Source of the DNA: Streptomyces sp. NBC_00490 | GTDB taxonomy: Bacteria; Actinomycetota; Actinomycetes; Streptomycetales; Streptomycetaceae | Reading direction: 5' to 3' | DNA length: 64,000 bases | Assembly (NCBI RefSeq): GCF_036013645.1 | Contig: NZ_CP107869.1 | Location: 496,001 to 560,000, forward strand | Part shown: one piece after another, positions 7,536 to 16,410 of the stretch | How the letters are laid out: every line of letters begins with the position of its first letter | Numbering within the stretch: position 1 is the first letter of the stretch | Notes under the pieces: generated by a model | Told to the model about the DNA's origin: nothing | Database searches by the model: none | What the model saw: the letters and a program-made list of their open reading frames with translations, nothing else | Made by a program: the position numbers and the translations under genes

Positions 7536-9107
7536 ATGAACAGCATCGACCGTCGCTCCGTCCTGCTGGCCGGGCTGGGAGCCGCCGGCGTCGGCGCGCT
7601 CGCGGCCTGCACCAGCGGATCTGACAGCGGCCACGCCCTGATCGACCCCTCCGGCTCGGCGGTCGCCGCCGCCGAGAAGAAGCGCGAGGGCACCGGACGC
7701 AGCCAGGAGATCGCGCTGACCGCGGCACCTGCCACCATCGACCTGGGCGGCGGCGTCAGGCCCAAGACGTGGGCCTTCGACGGACGCACCCCGGGCCGGG
7801 AGGTCCGGCTCTCCGTGGGCGACACCCTGGTCGCCGAGCTGTCCAACCAGCTCCCGGACAGGACCGCCACCTCAATCCACTGGCACGGCATCGCCCTGCG
7901 CAACGACATGGACGGCGCCCCGCCTGCCACCCAGAGCGCCGTCCGGGCCGGCTCGACGTTCACGTACCGCTTCGTCGCGGACGCCCCGGGCACGTACTTC
8001 TTCCACCCGCACGTCGGCGTCCAGCTCGATCGTGGTTTGTACGCGCCTCTGATCGTCGAGGACCCCAAGGAGACCCTCGGCCACGACGATGAGTGGACCG
8101 TACTCCTAGACGATTGGGTCGACGGCGTCACCGGCACCCCCGACGAGGTCTTCGCCGAACTCAGACACGGCATGGGCGGCATGGAGGGACACGACATGGG
8201 GGGCATGCACGGGACGGACAGGGACGGCGGCCCCGCGTCCCCCTCCGCCACGGCCGACGGTATGTCGTCGAAGTTCATGATCATGGGCGCCCAGAGCGCC
8301 CTGCTCGGCGGCGACGCCGGAGACGTGCGGTACCCGTACCACCTCGTCAACGGCCGGGTGGCGACCGACCCCGCCGTCTACTCCTCCAAGCCCGGGAAGA
8401 AGGTGCGGCTGCGGATCATCAACGCGGGCTCGGACACGGCCTACCGGCTCGCCCTCGGCGGGCACAAGCTGACGATCACCCACACCGACGGATTCCCGGT
8501 CCGGCATCAGGAGGTGGACGCCCTCCTGATCGGCATGGGCGAGCGTTACGACGTTCTCGTCACCCTTGGCGACGGTGTGTTCCCGCTGGTCGCCGTGGCC
8601 GAGGGCAAGAACGCGAACGGTCTGGCCCTGGTGCGTACGGGCTCGGGGAGCAAGCCGTCCGCGACCGTCCGCCCAAAGGAACTCGACGGCGTGATCATGA
8701 CGGCGCCCCGGCTGCGCGCAGACGACGACGTACGCCTGGAGGCGGCCAGGACCGACGTCACGCACCGGATCGAGCTGACCGGCGGCATGATGCACTACAA
8801 CTGGGCCATCAACGGCGAGCCGTTCGAGATGAGCGACCCCGCCGCGAACCCGATCCTCATCGAGCAAGGCCAGCGGGTACGGCTCGACTTCCTCAACCGC
8901 ACCACCATGTGGCACCCGATGCACCTGCACGGCCACACGTACCAGCTCGGCGCCTCGGGCCCGCGCAAGGACACCGCGATCGTGCTGCCCCGACAGAACT
9001 TGTCCGTCTTCTTCGACGCGGACAACCCGGGCCAGTGGATGCTGCACTGCCACAACGCGTATCACGGTGAGGCCGGGATGATGGCGAACGTGGCCTATCG
9101 GGCCTGA
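7536..9107 (+). CDS. Multicopper oxidase (Tat/lipoprotein signal)
   Basis: 523 residues. The N-terminus has a twin-arginine-like DRRSVLLAG and a lipobox LAAC (Cys near residue 26), indicating export and lipid anchoring outside the cell. Copper ligands are visible in order: HWHG (about 113), HPHV (about 155), HPMHLHGH (about 463) and HCHNAYH (about 504), the last with Met ten residues on. A Met/His-rich insert (HGMGGMEGHDMGGMHG, about 210-225) resembles the copper-binding loops of CueO-type cuprous oxidases. The likely role is oxidation of Cu(I) or phenolics at the cell surface. It probably shares an operon with the DUF6153 gene behind the CsoR-like palindrome. Confidence 0.88.
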   Translation: MNSIDRRSVLLAGLGAAGVGALAACTSGSDSGHALIDPSGSAVAAAEKKREGTGRSQEIALTAAPATIDLGGGVRPKTWAFDGRTPGREVRLSVGDTLVAELSNQLPDRTATSIHWHGIALRNDMDGAPPATQSAVRAGSTFTYRFVADAPGTYFFHPHVGVQLDRGLYAPLIVEDPKETLGHDDEWTVLLDDWVDGVTGTPDEVFAELRHGMGGMEGHDMGGMHGTDRDGGPASPSATADGMSSKFMIMGAQSALLGGDAGDVRYPYHLVNGRVATDPAVYSSKPGKKVRLRIINAGSDTAYRLALGGHKLTITHTDGFPVRHQEVDALLIGMGERYDVLVTLGDGVFPLVAVAEGKNANGLALVRTGSGSKPSATVRPKELDGVIMTAPRLRADDDVRLEAARTDVTHRIELTGGMMHYNWAINGEPFEMSDPAANPILIEQGQRVRLDFLNRTTMWHPMHLHGHTYQLGASGPRKDTAIVLPRQNLSVFFDADNPGQWMLHCHNAYHGEAGMMANVAYRA

Positions 9108-9165
9108 CCTTCGCCACCGCCCCCCACGGTGAATGCACGACCTCGCCCAGGAGCAGGTGGATACC

Positions 9166-9403
9166 TCACGCTGTTCCCGTCGGGGAACTCGGCAAGTCAT
9201 CGGTCCGGTGCGCGATGTGTGGGGAGACCGAGGCCACACCGTCCACGCTTCGGCCCAGCCGCTCGGTGATCCGAAGGGTCCGACGACGCCCTACTCGGAA
9301 CACTTGCGCAGCACGAACGCGTGTCGCGCCGCGCCCGGAGCACGTCTCGGGTCATCAGGTCCGCGACCGTACGGTGGCGCACCGCGAGCGAACCGCCCAG
9401 CAC
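9166..9403 (-). pseudogene. CBS-BON protein remnant with central deletion
   Basis: On the minus strand the start of a first CBS domain, RHRTVADLMTRDVLRARRDT, is followed in another frame by the end of a BON domain, RITERLGRSVDGVASVSPHI. Everything between (about 130 codons in the intact homologue at 20307-21080) is missing. The TGA at 9166-9168 closes the BON frame. It is a second, dead copy of the CBS-BON gene that survives further along the island. Confidence 0.55.
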
Positions 9404-9432
9404 CCGTTCAGGGCCCCTCGGTCCGGCGAACC

Positions 9433-9446
9433 GGGCTGTTCGGCCC
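9433..9446 (+). promoter_or_regulatory. DosR-like box, GGGCT-GTTC-GGCCC
   Basis: It lies 89 bp before the DUF1918 gene. A related inverted repeat, GGGCTT-TAC-AAGCCC, follows at 9454-9468, and a one-mismatch copy (GGGCC-CCTC-GGTCC) at 9411-9424 points to the CBS-BON remnant on the other side. Confidence 0.6.
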
Positions 9447-9535
9447 CGTAATCGGGCTTTACAAGCCCATGCTGCGGAGGTCTGTGCGTGTCACGCTGGT
9501 TACGTCAGCCCATCGAAGAAGGGAGGGTGGCGATC

Positions 9536-9733
9536 ATGCGAGCGCGACTCGGCGACCAACTCATTGTCGAAAGCCCGACCACCGGCGCCACCAAGCGCGA
9601 CGGCGAGATCGTCGGACTGCACCACGAAGACGGGACGCCGCCCTACGACGTGCGCTGGTCGGACACGGACGACGTGACACTCGTGTTCCCCGGCCCCGAC
9701 GCACATGTCCGTCATGCCCAACACGGGACCTGA
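9536..9733 (+). CDS. DUF1918 protein
   Basis: 65 residues, all one DUF1918 domain: ARLGDQLIVESPTTG, then EIVGLHHEDGTPPYDVRWSD and VFPGPDAHV. Mycobacterial members Rv0569 and Rv2302 have this domain; Rv0569 belongs to the DosR regulon. The fold is a small SH3-like barrel and the function is not established. GGGAGG is placed well for the ATG at 9536, so the 16 codons upstream in frame are not needed. It stands 50 bp before the DUF1876 gene, probably in the same transcript. Confidence 0.8.
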   Translation: MRARLGDQLIVESPTTGATKRDGEIVGLHHEDGTPPYDVRWSDTDDVTLVFPGPDAHVRHAQHGT

Positions 9734-9783
9734 AGCCCCACGGGCGCCCCGCCCCTCGTACTCTCCGCTCGGGAGTGATCACG

Positions 9784-10041
9784 ATGGAAGCCAAACAGGG
9801 GACCGTGCAGATCTACATCACAGAGGAAGGCGACGGCACTCGTGCACGTGCTGTCCTGAACACCCGGGACACGTCGACGGTCACCGGCCGTGGTGTGGCC
9901 CGCCGCAACCCGATCGACCGCTCCATTCCGGAGATCGGCGACGAACTCGCCGCCAGCCGTGCACTGGAGGACCTCGCCATCCGTCTTGACGATGTCGCCG
10001 CCGACGACATCGTCCAACCGGCGGGCCCCGGCGAACGGTGA
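9784..10041 (+). CDS. DUF1876 (Rv1738-like) small protein
   Basis: 85 residues with the DUF1876 pattern: VQIYITEEGDGTRARAVL, a GRGVARRNPIDRSIPEIGDE core and a helical end LEDLAIRLDDV. The mycobacterial homologue Rv1738 is among the most strongly DosR-induced proteins and folds like ribosome hibernation factors, so a role in slowing translation during dormancy is plausible but unproven. GGGAG precedes the ATG by nine bases. It lies downstream of the DUF1918 gene under the same box; an exact box just after its stop codon belongs to the next unit. Confidence 0.8.
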   Translation: MEAKQGTVQIYITEEGDGTRARAVLNTRDTSTVTGRGVARRNPIDRSIPEIGDELAASRALEDLAIRLDDVAADDIVQPAGPGER

Positions 10042-10061
10042 CCCGCCCGCGTCACACAATG

Positions 10062-10075
10062 GGGCCGAACGGCCC
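10062..10075 (+). promoter_or_regulatory. DosR-like box, GGGCC-GAAC-GGCCC
   Basis: A perfect repeat flanked by G and C, so the symmetry extends to 16 bp. It is 310 bp before the start chosen for the P-type ATPase, farther than elsewhere. The 10076-10385 stretch contains no convincing gene and may be a long leader. Confidence 0.6.
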
Positions 10076-10385
10076 CGTCGTACCGCCCCGCTCGGCCCTG
10101 CCGCTCCCGGAGCACCGGCGTAGGCTGAAATGAGCCTGCGGGCGAGCAAGGGAGCCCGTCCGCAACAGCCGCCTGCGACAAGGGAGTTACCGCCCCTGCG
10201 AGAAGGCTCCGGCAGCGGCCGGGCTGAGAGACCGGAAGGTCGAAGGACCGCACGGCGACCTCCACCACCTGACCCGAAACATGCCGACGAAGGGAGCCCA
10301 CCCCGCACGTTCCGTCGTGTCCCGCGACCCGTCCCCTCTTCTGCCCGCCCCCGGGCGGAGAGCCGACGGACAGTCTGGGGGTCCG

Positions 10386-13193
10386 GTGCCACATCACCTC
10401 ACCGCGAGTGCTACGCCCGGCCACGCGCGACCGGCGGCATCGGCCGCACCGGTACAGCGTTTGCGCCCGGACGAGGCGCTCGGCGCGTTCGACACCTCCT
10501 CACGCGGGCTGTCCTCCCGGGAAGCGGACGTCCGGCGCGGGCGGGACGGCCCCAACGAACTGCCGCGCCCCCGCCGCAAGGGGCTGGGGCGGCGCTTCAT
10601 GGCCCAGTTCACCGATCTGTTCGCGATCGTCCTGATCGCCGCGTCGGCGCTGACGTTCCTCGCCTACACCCTTCAGGATCCGCACGACGCGGGAAACCTG
10701 CAGCTGGCCTTCGCGATCCTGGGCGTCGTGATCCTGAACGCGGTGATCGGCTTCGTCCAGGAGTACTCCGCCGAGCGGACCGCGCAGACGCTGCAGGCCA
10801 TGGTGCCGCACACCTGCCGGGTACTGCGGGACGGGGAGCGACTGGAGCTGCCGTCGGGCGCGCTGGTCCCCGGCGACATCGTCGTCCTGGAGGCCGGGGA
10901 CGCGGTGCCCGCGGACTGCCGGGTCGTCGAGGCCCATGCTCTGGCGGTGAACAACGCGCCGCTGACCGGGGAGAGTTCGGCCGTCGGCCGCGTCTCGGAG
11001 CCGACCGGCGCGGCCACCGCGCTGGACTCCCGCAACTGCGTCTTCATGGGCACCACGGTGGTGTCCGGCTCCGGCAGGGCCGTCGTGTACGCCACCGGAG
11101 CGGCCACGGAGTTCGGCAGGATCTTCCGCCTTACCGACGCGGCCCCGCTGCAGAAGACGCCGCTGCAGCGCGAGGTGGCCGTCATGGCGCGGCGCGTCTC
11201 GGGGCTGGCCGTGGCGATCGGGGCGGGCATGTTCGTGCTGCGCCTGGAGACGGGGCAGCCGCTGGTGTCGGCGTTCGTCTTCGCGCTCGGCATCATGGTC
11301 GCGATGGTTCCCGAAGGGCTGCCGGCGACTCTGTCGGTGTCGCTGGCCATCGGCGTGCGGCGCATGGCCCGCCGCCGGGCACTCGTGAAACGACTGCTGG
11401 CCGTGGAGGCCCTCGGCTCCACCACCGTCATCTGCACGGACAAGACCGGCACCCTCACCCAGGCCGAGATGACCGTCACCCGGATCTGGGGCGACGGCAC
11501 GTGGCACGAGGTCTCCGGCGTGGGATACGCCCCGGTCGGCGAGGTGGCCGGGCGCGATGCCGTCCGCGAGCTGCTGCGGGCGGCGTTGCTGTGCACGGAC
11601 GCCCGGCTGGTGCCGCCTTCCGGGGCCGACGGCTGGCGGGTGCTGGGGGACACCACCGAGGGGGCGCTCCTGGTCGCGGCGGCCAAGGCAGGCCTGGACA
11701 CGTCCGTCGAGAAGGAGGCCGCCCCGCGGATCGGGGAATTCCCCTTCGACCCCGTACGGAAGCTGATGAGCACCGTCCACCGGATGCCCGGGGGTGACGT
11801 CGTGTGCGTCAAGGGCGCGCCGCAGGAGCTGCTCGTCCGGTGCGCACACGTCCGCTCTGACGGGGCCGAGCTGCCACTCACCGATGAGCTGCGGCGGGCG
11901 GTGGCGGACGCCAATGACTCCATGGCCAGGCGAGGACTGCGCGTTCTCGGCATCGCCGTACGCCCCGTGACGACCGCGCCCGCGGACGCGGCGCAGGCCG
12001 AGTCCGGCCTGACGTTCCTGGGGCTGGTCGGCATGCTCGACCCGCCGAGGCCGGAGGTCTCCGAGGCCGTGAGCGCCTGCCGGCGGGCCGGCATCCGGAT
12101 CGTGATGCTGACCGGGGACCACCCTTTGACGGCGGAGGCGATCGCCCGCCGAGTCGGTATTGTGACCGGCCCCTCCCCCACCGTGGTGACAGGAGCCGGG
12201 CTGGACGCGATGGACCCGCCCGCCCTCGACGCGCTGCTCGCGGCCCCGGGGCAGGTGCTGCTGTGCCGGGTCAGTCCCGAGCACAAGATGCGCGTCGTCG
12301 CCGCCCTGCAGGCTCGCGGCGAGGTCGTCGCGGTCACCGGGGACGGGGCCAACGACGCGCCCGCGCTCAAACACGCCGACATCGGTGTGTCCATGGGGGC
12401 CAGCGGTACGGACGTCGCCCGCGAGGCGTCCGGGATGGTGCTCCTCGACGACTCGTTCGCCTCCATCACCGCGGCGGTGGAGCTCGGCCGGTCCGTCTAC
12501 CGCAACATTCGCAAGTTCCTCACCTACCTCTTCAGCCACAACATCGCCGAGCTCGCCCCGATCATCGCGGCGGCCTTCGTCGGCTTCCCCCTGGTGCCGC
12601 TGACCGCCGTGCAGATCCTCGCCATCGACCTCGGCTCCGACGTGCTGCCGGCGCTGGCGCTCGGGGCCGAACCGCCCGAGCCGGACACCATGGACCGCCC
12701 GCCGCGCTCACGCCGCGAGCGGCTGTTCTCCGCCGAGCTGGTCCGCCGGTTCCTCTTCCTGGGCACGGTGATGTCCGTCGGCGTGTGCACCGTGTTCTTC
12801 TGGCAGGTGCACTCCGCGGGGATCCCGTACGACGACTTCACCGCCGACGACCCCGCCTACCGCAAGGCGATCACCCTCACCCAGGCCGCAATCGTGGTGG
12901 GCCAGTTCTTCAACGCGCTCGCCGTGCGGACCGACCGGCAGAGCGTGTTCACCGTCGGACTGTTCTCCAACCCCCGGCTGCTCGCGGCCGGTTGCTTCGG
13001 TATCGGTCTGATGGCCGCCATCAGTTACACACCTTGGCTCCAGGAGGTGTTCCACACGGCTCCCCTCGCGCCCGCCGACTGGGCGGTCGTGGTCGGCTTC
13101 GGCGTGCTGCTGCTGGCCGCGGAGGAGGCCCGCAAGTGGTGGGTGCGCCGTGCGCCGGCCCCCGTCGACAAAGAGAAGGAGGTGGCAGGATGA
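10386..13193 (+). CDS. Cation-transporting P-type ATPase (P2 type, CtpF-like)
   Basis: 935 residues. In order: N-terminal cation-ATPase domain (about 25-95), TGES of the actuator (about 192), PEGLPAT in the ion-binding helix (about 309), the phosphorylated Asp352 in DKTGTLT, TGDGAND (about 650) and a C-terminal transmembrane block. PEGLPAT and the layout indicate Ca2+-type P2 ATPases; Mycobacterium CtpF (Rv1997), a DosR-regulon member, is of this class. The GTG at 10386 follows GGGGG and gives the usual short N-tail; ATG 10281 is possible but adds 35 low-complexity residues. It overlaps the next gene by ATGA. Confidence 0.88.
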   Translation: MPHHLTASATPGHARPAASAAPVQRLRPDEALGAFDTSSRGLSSREADVRRGRDGPNELPRPRRKGLGRRFMAQFTDLFAIVLIAASALTFLAYTLQDPHDAGNLQLAFAILGVVILNAVIGFVQEYSAERTAQTLQAMVPHTCRVLRDGERLELPSGALVPGDIVVLEAGDAVPADCRVVEAHALAVNNAPLTGESSAVGRVSEPTGAATALDSRNCVFMGTTVVSGSGRAVVYATGAATEFGRIFRLTDAAPLQKTPLQREVAVMARRVSGLAVAIGAGMFVLRLETGQPLVSAFVFALGIMVAMVPEGLPATLSVSLAIGVRRMARRRALVKRLLAVEALGSTTVICTDKTGTLTQAEMTVTRIWGDGTWHEVSGVGYAPVGEVAGRDAVRELLRAALLCTDARLVPPSGADGWRVLGDTTEGALLVAAAKAGLDTSVEKEAAPRIGEFPFDPVRKLMSTVHRMPGGDVVCVKGAPQELLVRCAHVRSDGAELPLTDELRRAVADANDSMARRGLRVLGIAVRPVTTAPADAAQAESGLTFLGLVGMLDPPRPEVSEAVSACRRAGIRIVMLTGDHPLTAEAIARRVGIVTGPSPTVVTGAGLDAMDPPALDALLAAPGQVLLCRVSPEHKMRVVAALQARGEVVAVTGDGANDAPALKHADIGVSMGASGTDVAREASGMVLLDDSFASITAAVELGRSVYRNIRKFLTYLFSHNIAELAPIIAAAFVGFPLVPLTAVQILAIDLGSDVLPALALGAEPPEPDTMDRPPRSRRERLFSAELVRRFLFLGTVMSVGVCTVFFWQVHSAGIPYDDFTADDPAYRKAITLTQAAIVVGQFFNALAVRTDRQSVFTVGLFSNPRLLAAGCFGIGLMAAISYTPWLQEVFHTAPLAPADWAVVVGFGVLLLAAEEARKWWVRRAPAPVDKEKEVAG

Positions 13194-13849
13194 GGGTCAT
13201 CGTGGTGGGCTGCGGCCGAGTGGGTTCCGCGCTCGCCGTACAACTGGTCAGCGAAGGACACGACGTGCGTGTCATCGACCGCGACCCCAGGACCCGGCGG
13301 CTGCTGCCGGCCGGCTTCTCGGGGCAGGTCCTGCACGGCAACGGCTTCAGCCGCACGCTGCTCGAGGCCGCCGGAATCGAACTGGCCGACGCGTTCGTCG
13401 CCGTCACCTCGGGCGACAACACCAACATCGTCAGCGCCCGCACCGCGAAGGAGACCTATCGGGTGCCGATCGTGCTGGCCCGCATTTACGACCCGCGACG
13501 CGCCGACATCTACCGCGAGCTGGGCATCCAGACGATTGCCAGCGTGCGCTGGACCGTACACCAGTTGCACCAGATGCTGTTGCACCGTCACCTCACCCCG
13601 GACCTCGACTTCGGCAACGGCGAAACCCTGCTCCTGCGCTCCCGGCTGCCCCTGTATCTCGCCGGCAGACGCCTGGGCGACTTGGAGGTGGACGGCGAGA
13701 TCCGGGTCGTCGAGGTGACGCGCGGCGGCCGGTCGTTCCTGCCCTCGCCCCACACCCCGGCCGAGTCGGACGACCTCGTCACCTTCGCCGTCGCGGCCGA
13801 CGCACTGGGCCGCCTGCGCGGATTCCTGGACAAGGAGCTCGGGACATGA
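13190..13849 (+). CDS. TrkA-family NAD-binding K+ channel/transport regulator (first of pair)
   Basis: 219 residues. A Rossmann RCK-N domain starts at residue 1 (MRVIVVGCGRVGS; ID at strand 2 for the NAD ribose) and runs to about 125, followed by an RCK-C domain (about 135-215). TrkA proteins gate potassium transporters in response to nucleotides. AGAAGGAGG precedes an ATG that overlaps the ATPase stop (ATGA), and its own TGA overlaps the next start in the same way, so the three genes are translated as one coupled unit. The P-type ATPase plus two TrkA proteins suggests joint control of K+ and divalent cation balance under energy limitation. Confidence 0.85.
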   Translation: MRVIVVGCGRVGSALAVQLVSEGHDVRVIDRDPRTRRLLPAGFSGQVLHGNGFSRTLLEAAGIELADAFVAVTSGDNTNIVSARTAKETYRVPIVLARIYDPRRADIYRELGIQTIASVRWTVHQLHQMLLHRHLTPDLDFGNGETLLLRSRLPLYLAGRRLGDLEVDGEIRVVEVTRGGRSFLPSPHTPAESDDLVTFAVAADALGRLRGFLDKELGT

Positions 13850-14502
13850 AGGTCATCGTCGCCGGAGCCGGCCGGCTCGGCACCCAGATCGCACAGGTCC
13901 TGAGCGCCGCCCGCAACCAGGTCACGCTCGTGGACCAGGACGACGCCCGCGTCGCCGGACTCCGGGGCGCTGTCGCCGCCGATCTTCGCATCGGTGATGC
14001 CTGCGAACCGAGTGTCCTGGAGAACGCGGGCGCCCACACCGCCGATCTCGTCGTCGCCACCACCGGCGAGGACGAGGACAACCTGGTCATCAGTCTGCTC
14101 GCCAAACGGCAGTTCAAGGTCGCCCGGGTCATCGCACGGGTCAACGACGAGGAGAACGCCTGGCTGTTCACGCACCACTGGGGTGTGGACACCGCCGTAC
14201 CGGCCGCCGCGCCCCTCATCTCCCTGATCGAGGAGGCGACCAGCGCCACCGACACCGTGGCTCTGCTCCGCCTGAGCAAGGCGGGCGTCAACGTGATCGA
14301 GACGAGCATCACCGCGCAGTCCCGCGCGGCAGGCCGGACCCTCGCGGAACTCGGTGTCCCGCCGGGCATCGTGGTGGTCAGCGTCGTGCGCGGCGGCGAA
14401 CCCCTGGCCCCGGTTCCGGACCGCCGGCTGCAAGAGGGCGACGAACTGCTCGTGGTCTCCCACGCGGCGACAGAGAGTGAGGTCCACGCGGCCTTCCAGT
14501 GA
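13846..14502 (+). CDS. TrkA-family NAD-binding K+ channel/transport regulator (second of pair)
   Basis: 218 residues, with the same RCK-N (MKVIVAGAGRLGTQIAQVL) plus RCK-C layout as its neighbour but clearly diverged, so the pair may form a hetero-complex. The start ATG overlaps the previous stop. No membrane pore subunit (TrkH or Kch) is encoded in the window; the partner must lie elsewhere, or the adjacent P-type ATPase is the target. It ends 56 bp from the convergent histidine kinase gene. Confidence 0.85.
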   Translation: MKVIVAGAGRLGTQIAQVLSAARNQVTLVDQDDARVAGLRGAVAADLRIGDACEPSVLENAGAHTADLVVATTGEDEDNLVISLLAKRQFKVARVIARVNDEENAWLFTHHWGVDTAVPAAAPLISLIEEATSATDTVALLRLSKAGVNVIETSITAQSRAAGRTLAELGVPPGIVVVSVVRGGEPLAPVPDRRLQEGDELLVVSHAATESEVHAAFQ

Positions 14503-14558
14503 ACACACCGGTGCGTGGACATGCGCCGACCGGCCACGCTCAGGGGGTGCAGGAACTG

Positions 14559-16295
14559 TCAGGGCAGGCGCTCGCCGCTCCCCGTCGGCGTCCGCCAGAC
14601 CAGCGTGGTGCCGCCCTCCGCAGGACAGTTCAGATCCAGTTCCCCGCCTTTTTGCTCGGCCCGCTCTGCCATGTTCCGCAGGCCACTGCGGCGGCCGTCG
14701 GCCGGGACGCCCACGCCGTCGTCGGAGATCGTCAGCCGGACCTCATGCCCCTCCGCCTCCAGGACGACGTCCGCTCGAGAGGCCCGGGCGTGCCGGGCGA
14801 CGTTGGTCAGCGCTTCGGAGAGGACGGCCACCACATGGTCGGCGATCTGCCGCGGGACGTCGGTGTCGACCAGCCCCGCCATACGGACGCTGGGAGCGAA
14901 GCCCAGCACCGAGGCCGCCTCTCCGGTCGCCCGCATGACGCGGGCCCGCAGCCCGGATGCGCCACCTCCCTGGCGCGAGCGCAGGCCGAAGATGGTCGAC
15001 CTGATGATCTTGATCGTTTCGTCCAGGTCGTCCACCGCGCGCATCACCCGCTCGGCGGCCTCACGATGCTCGATGAGGCGTCCCACGCTCTGCAGCGTCA
15101 TGCCGGTCGCGAACAACCGCTGGATGGCCAGATCATGCAGGTCACGGGCGATCCGGTCATGGTCCGTGAGAATGGCGAGCTGCTCGGCGTCCTGGCGCCG
15201 CTCCGCCAGCTCCATCGCGACGGCCGCCTGAGCTGCGAAGCCCCGCAAGGGTTCGATCTCCTTCGCCGTGAACACCGTGTGCCCCAGCTCCCGCACCAGC
15301 AGAACGACACCGCGGACGCCGTCGCCCGTCCCGATCGGCACGGCGGCACCGGGGCCCAGCCCGGCGAAGCGCTGAGAACTCGCGGAGACCCGCTCATCGT
15401 GGGAGGCGTCTGCGCTGGTGACCGGAGCGGCGGTGGCGAAGGCCTCGCCGATCAGACTGCCTTGCACCGGCAGCACCACACCGCGGTGCCGCTCCGCGTC
15501 CGCACCGACGGCGAGTTCCACGGACAGCGAGTCGGTGCCTTCCATCGGCATCGCCACCATGGCCAGGGCCGCGCCCGTGATCTCCCGGGCCCGGTCGGCG
15601 ATCAGACGGAGGACTTCGGTCTGGCCGCCTCCTGACATCAGGCTGTAGGTGATCTCCGCGTTCGCCTGGAGCCAGCGCTCGCGCAGCCGGGACTCCTCGT
15701 ACAGCCGCGCGTTGTCGATCGCCACGCCCGCCGCCACGGCCAGGGTCGACAGGACCGCCTCGTCCTCCTCGTCGAACTGGATCCCGCCCCCTTTCTCGGT
15801 GAGGTACAGATTGCCGAAGACCTGGTCGCGCACCCGGATCGGGACGCCGACGAAGCTGTTCATCGGTGGGTGGTTGGCAGGGAAACCGTACGAGGCACGG
15901 TGCTGGGAGATCTTCGCCAGGCGCAGCGGCTCGGGACGGCTGATCAACTCGCCCAGGATGCCGTGGCCCTCCGGATAGTGGCCGATCTTCGCGATTTGTT
16001 CCTCACTCATGCCGACGGTGAGGAACTCCGACAGCCGCTCGCCATCGGGGCCGATGACGCCCAGGGCCGCGTACTCGGCGTCGACGAGTACCGCGGCTGC
16101 CTCCACGATGCTGCGCAGCGCCTGTTCCAGGTCGAGCTCCCTGCCTACCGAGAGCACCGCCTCCAGAAGGCTGTGCACCCGGTCGCGGGTACCGCGGGCC
16201 GCGTCGAGGCGTGCCTGCAGCTCCTCCAGCAGCTCGTCGAGCCTCAGCTGCGGCAACTTCACCCGGATCTCGTGGGACTGCTCGGTGGTGCCCAC
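14559..16295 (-). CDS. Two-GAF histidine kinase, DevS/DosT (OsdK-like) family
   Basis: 578 residues, no transmembrane segment. GAF-A (about 55-200) contains FPANHPPMNSFVGVPIRV, the block that in mycobacterial DevS/DosT holds the proximal haem His; His142 is the candidate here. GAF-B spans about 225-365. The dimerisation domain has the phospho-acceptor His387 in RDLHDLAIQRLF, and the HATPase shows SEALTNVARHA and DDGVGV. DevS-type kinases sense O2, NO or redox state and activate DosR. GAF-A has no cysteine, arguing against an iron-sulphur cluster there. No response regulator is adjacent or elsewhere in the window. The start is ATG 16295. No DosR box lies directly upstream. Confidence 0.88.
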   Translation of the reverse strand: MGTTEQSHEIRVKLPQLRLDELLEELQARLDAARGTRDRVHSLLEAVLSVGRELDLEQALRSIVEAAAVLVDAEYAALGVIGPDGERLSEFLTVGMSEEQIAKIGHYPEGHGILGELISRPEPLRLAKISQHRASYGFPANHPPMNSFVGVPIRVRDQVFGNLYLTEKGGGIQFDEEDEAVLSTLAVAAGVAIDNARLYEESRLRERWLQANAEITYSLMSGGGQTEVLRLIADRAREITGAALAMVAMPMEGTDSLSVELAVGADAERHRGVVLPVQGSLIGEAFATAAPVTSADASHDERVSASSQRFAGLGPGAAVPIGTGDGVRGVVLLVRELGHTVFTAKEIEPLRGFAAQAAVAMELAERRQDAEQLAILTDHDRIARDLHDLAIQRLFATGMTLQSVGRLIEHREAAERVMRAVDDLDETIKIIRSTIFGLRSRQGGGASGLRARVMRATGEAASVLGFAPSVRMAGLVDTDVPRQIADHVVAVLSEALTNVARHARASRADVVLEAEGHEVRLTISDDGVGVPADGRRSGLRNMAERAEQKGGELDLNCPAEGGTTLVWRTPTGSGERLP

Positions 16296-16410
16296 CAGCG
16301 CTCCTCCACGTCCCCCAGACGCTCACCCGCCGGACCATCGCAGGCATCTGCCACGCTACCGCTCCGGCGCGCAAAAGGGCACGACGAGCGGTGGGCGCAC
16401 GGCTGCGTCA

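Noticed and set aside
10130..10385. Possible small gene or riboswitch between the box and the P-type ATPase
   Set aside because: No protein-like frame, no recognisable riboswitch pairing; treated as leader or longer N-terminus.
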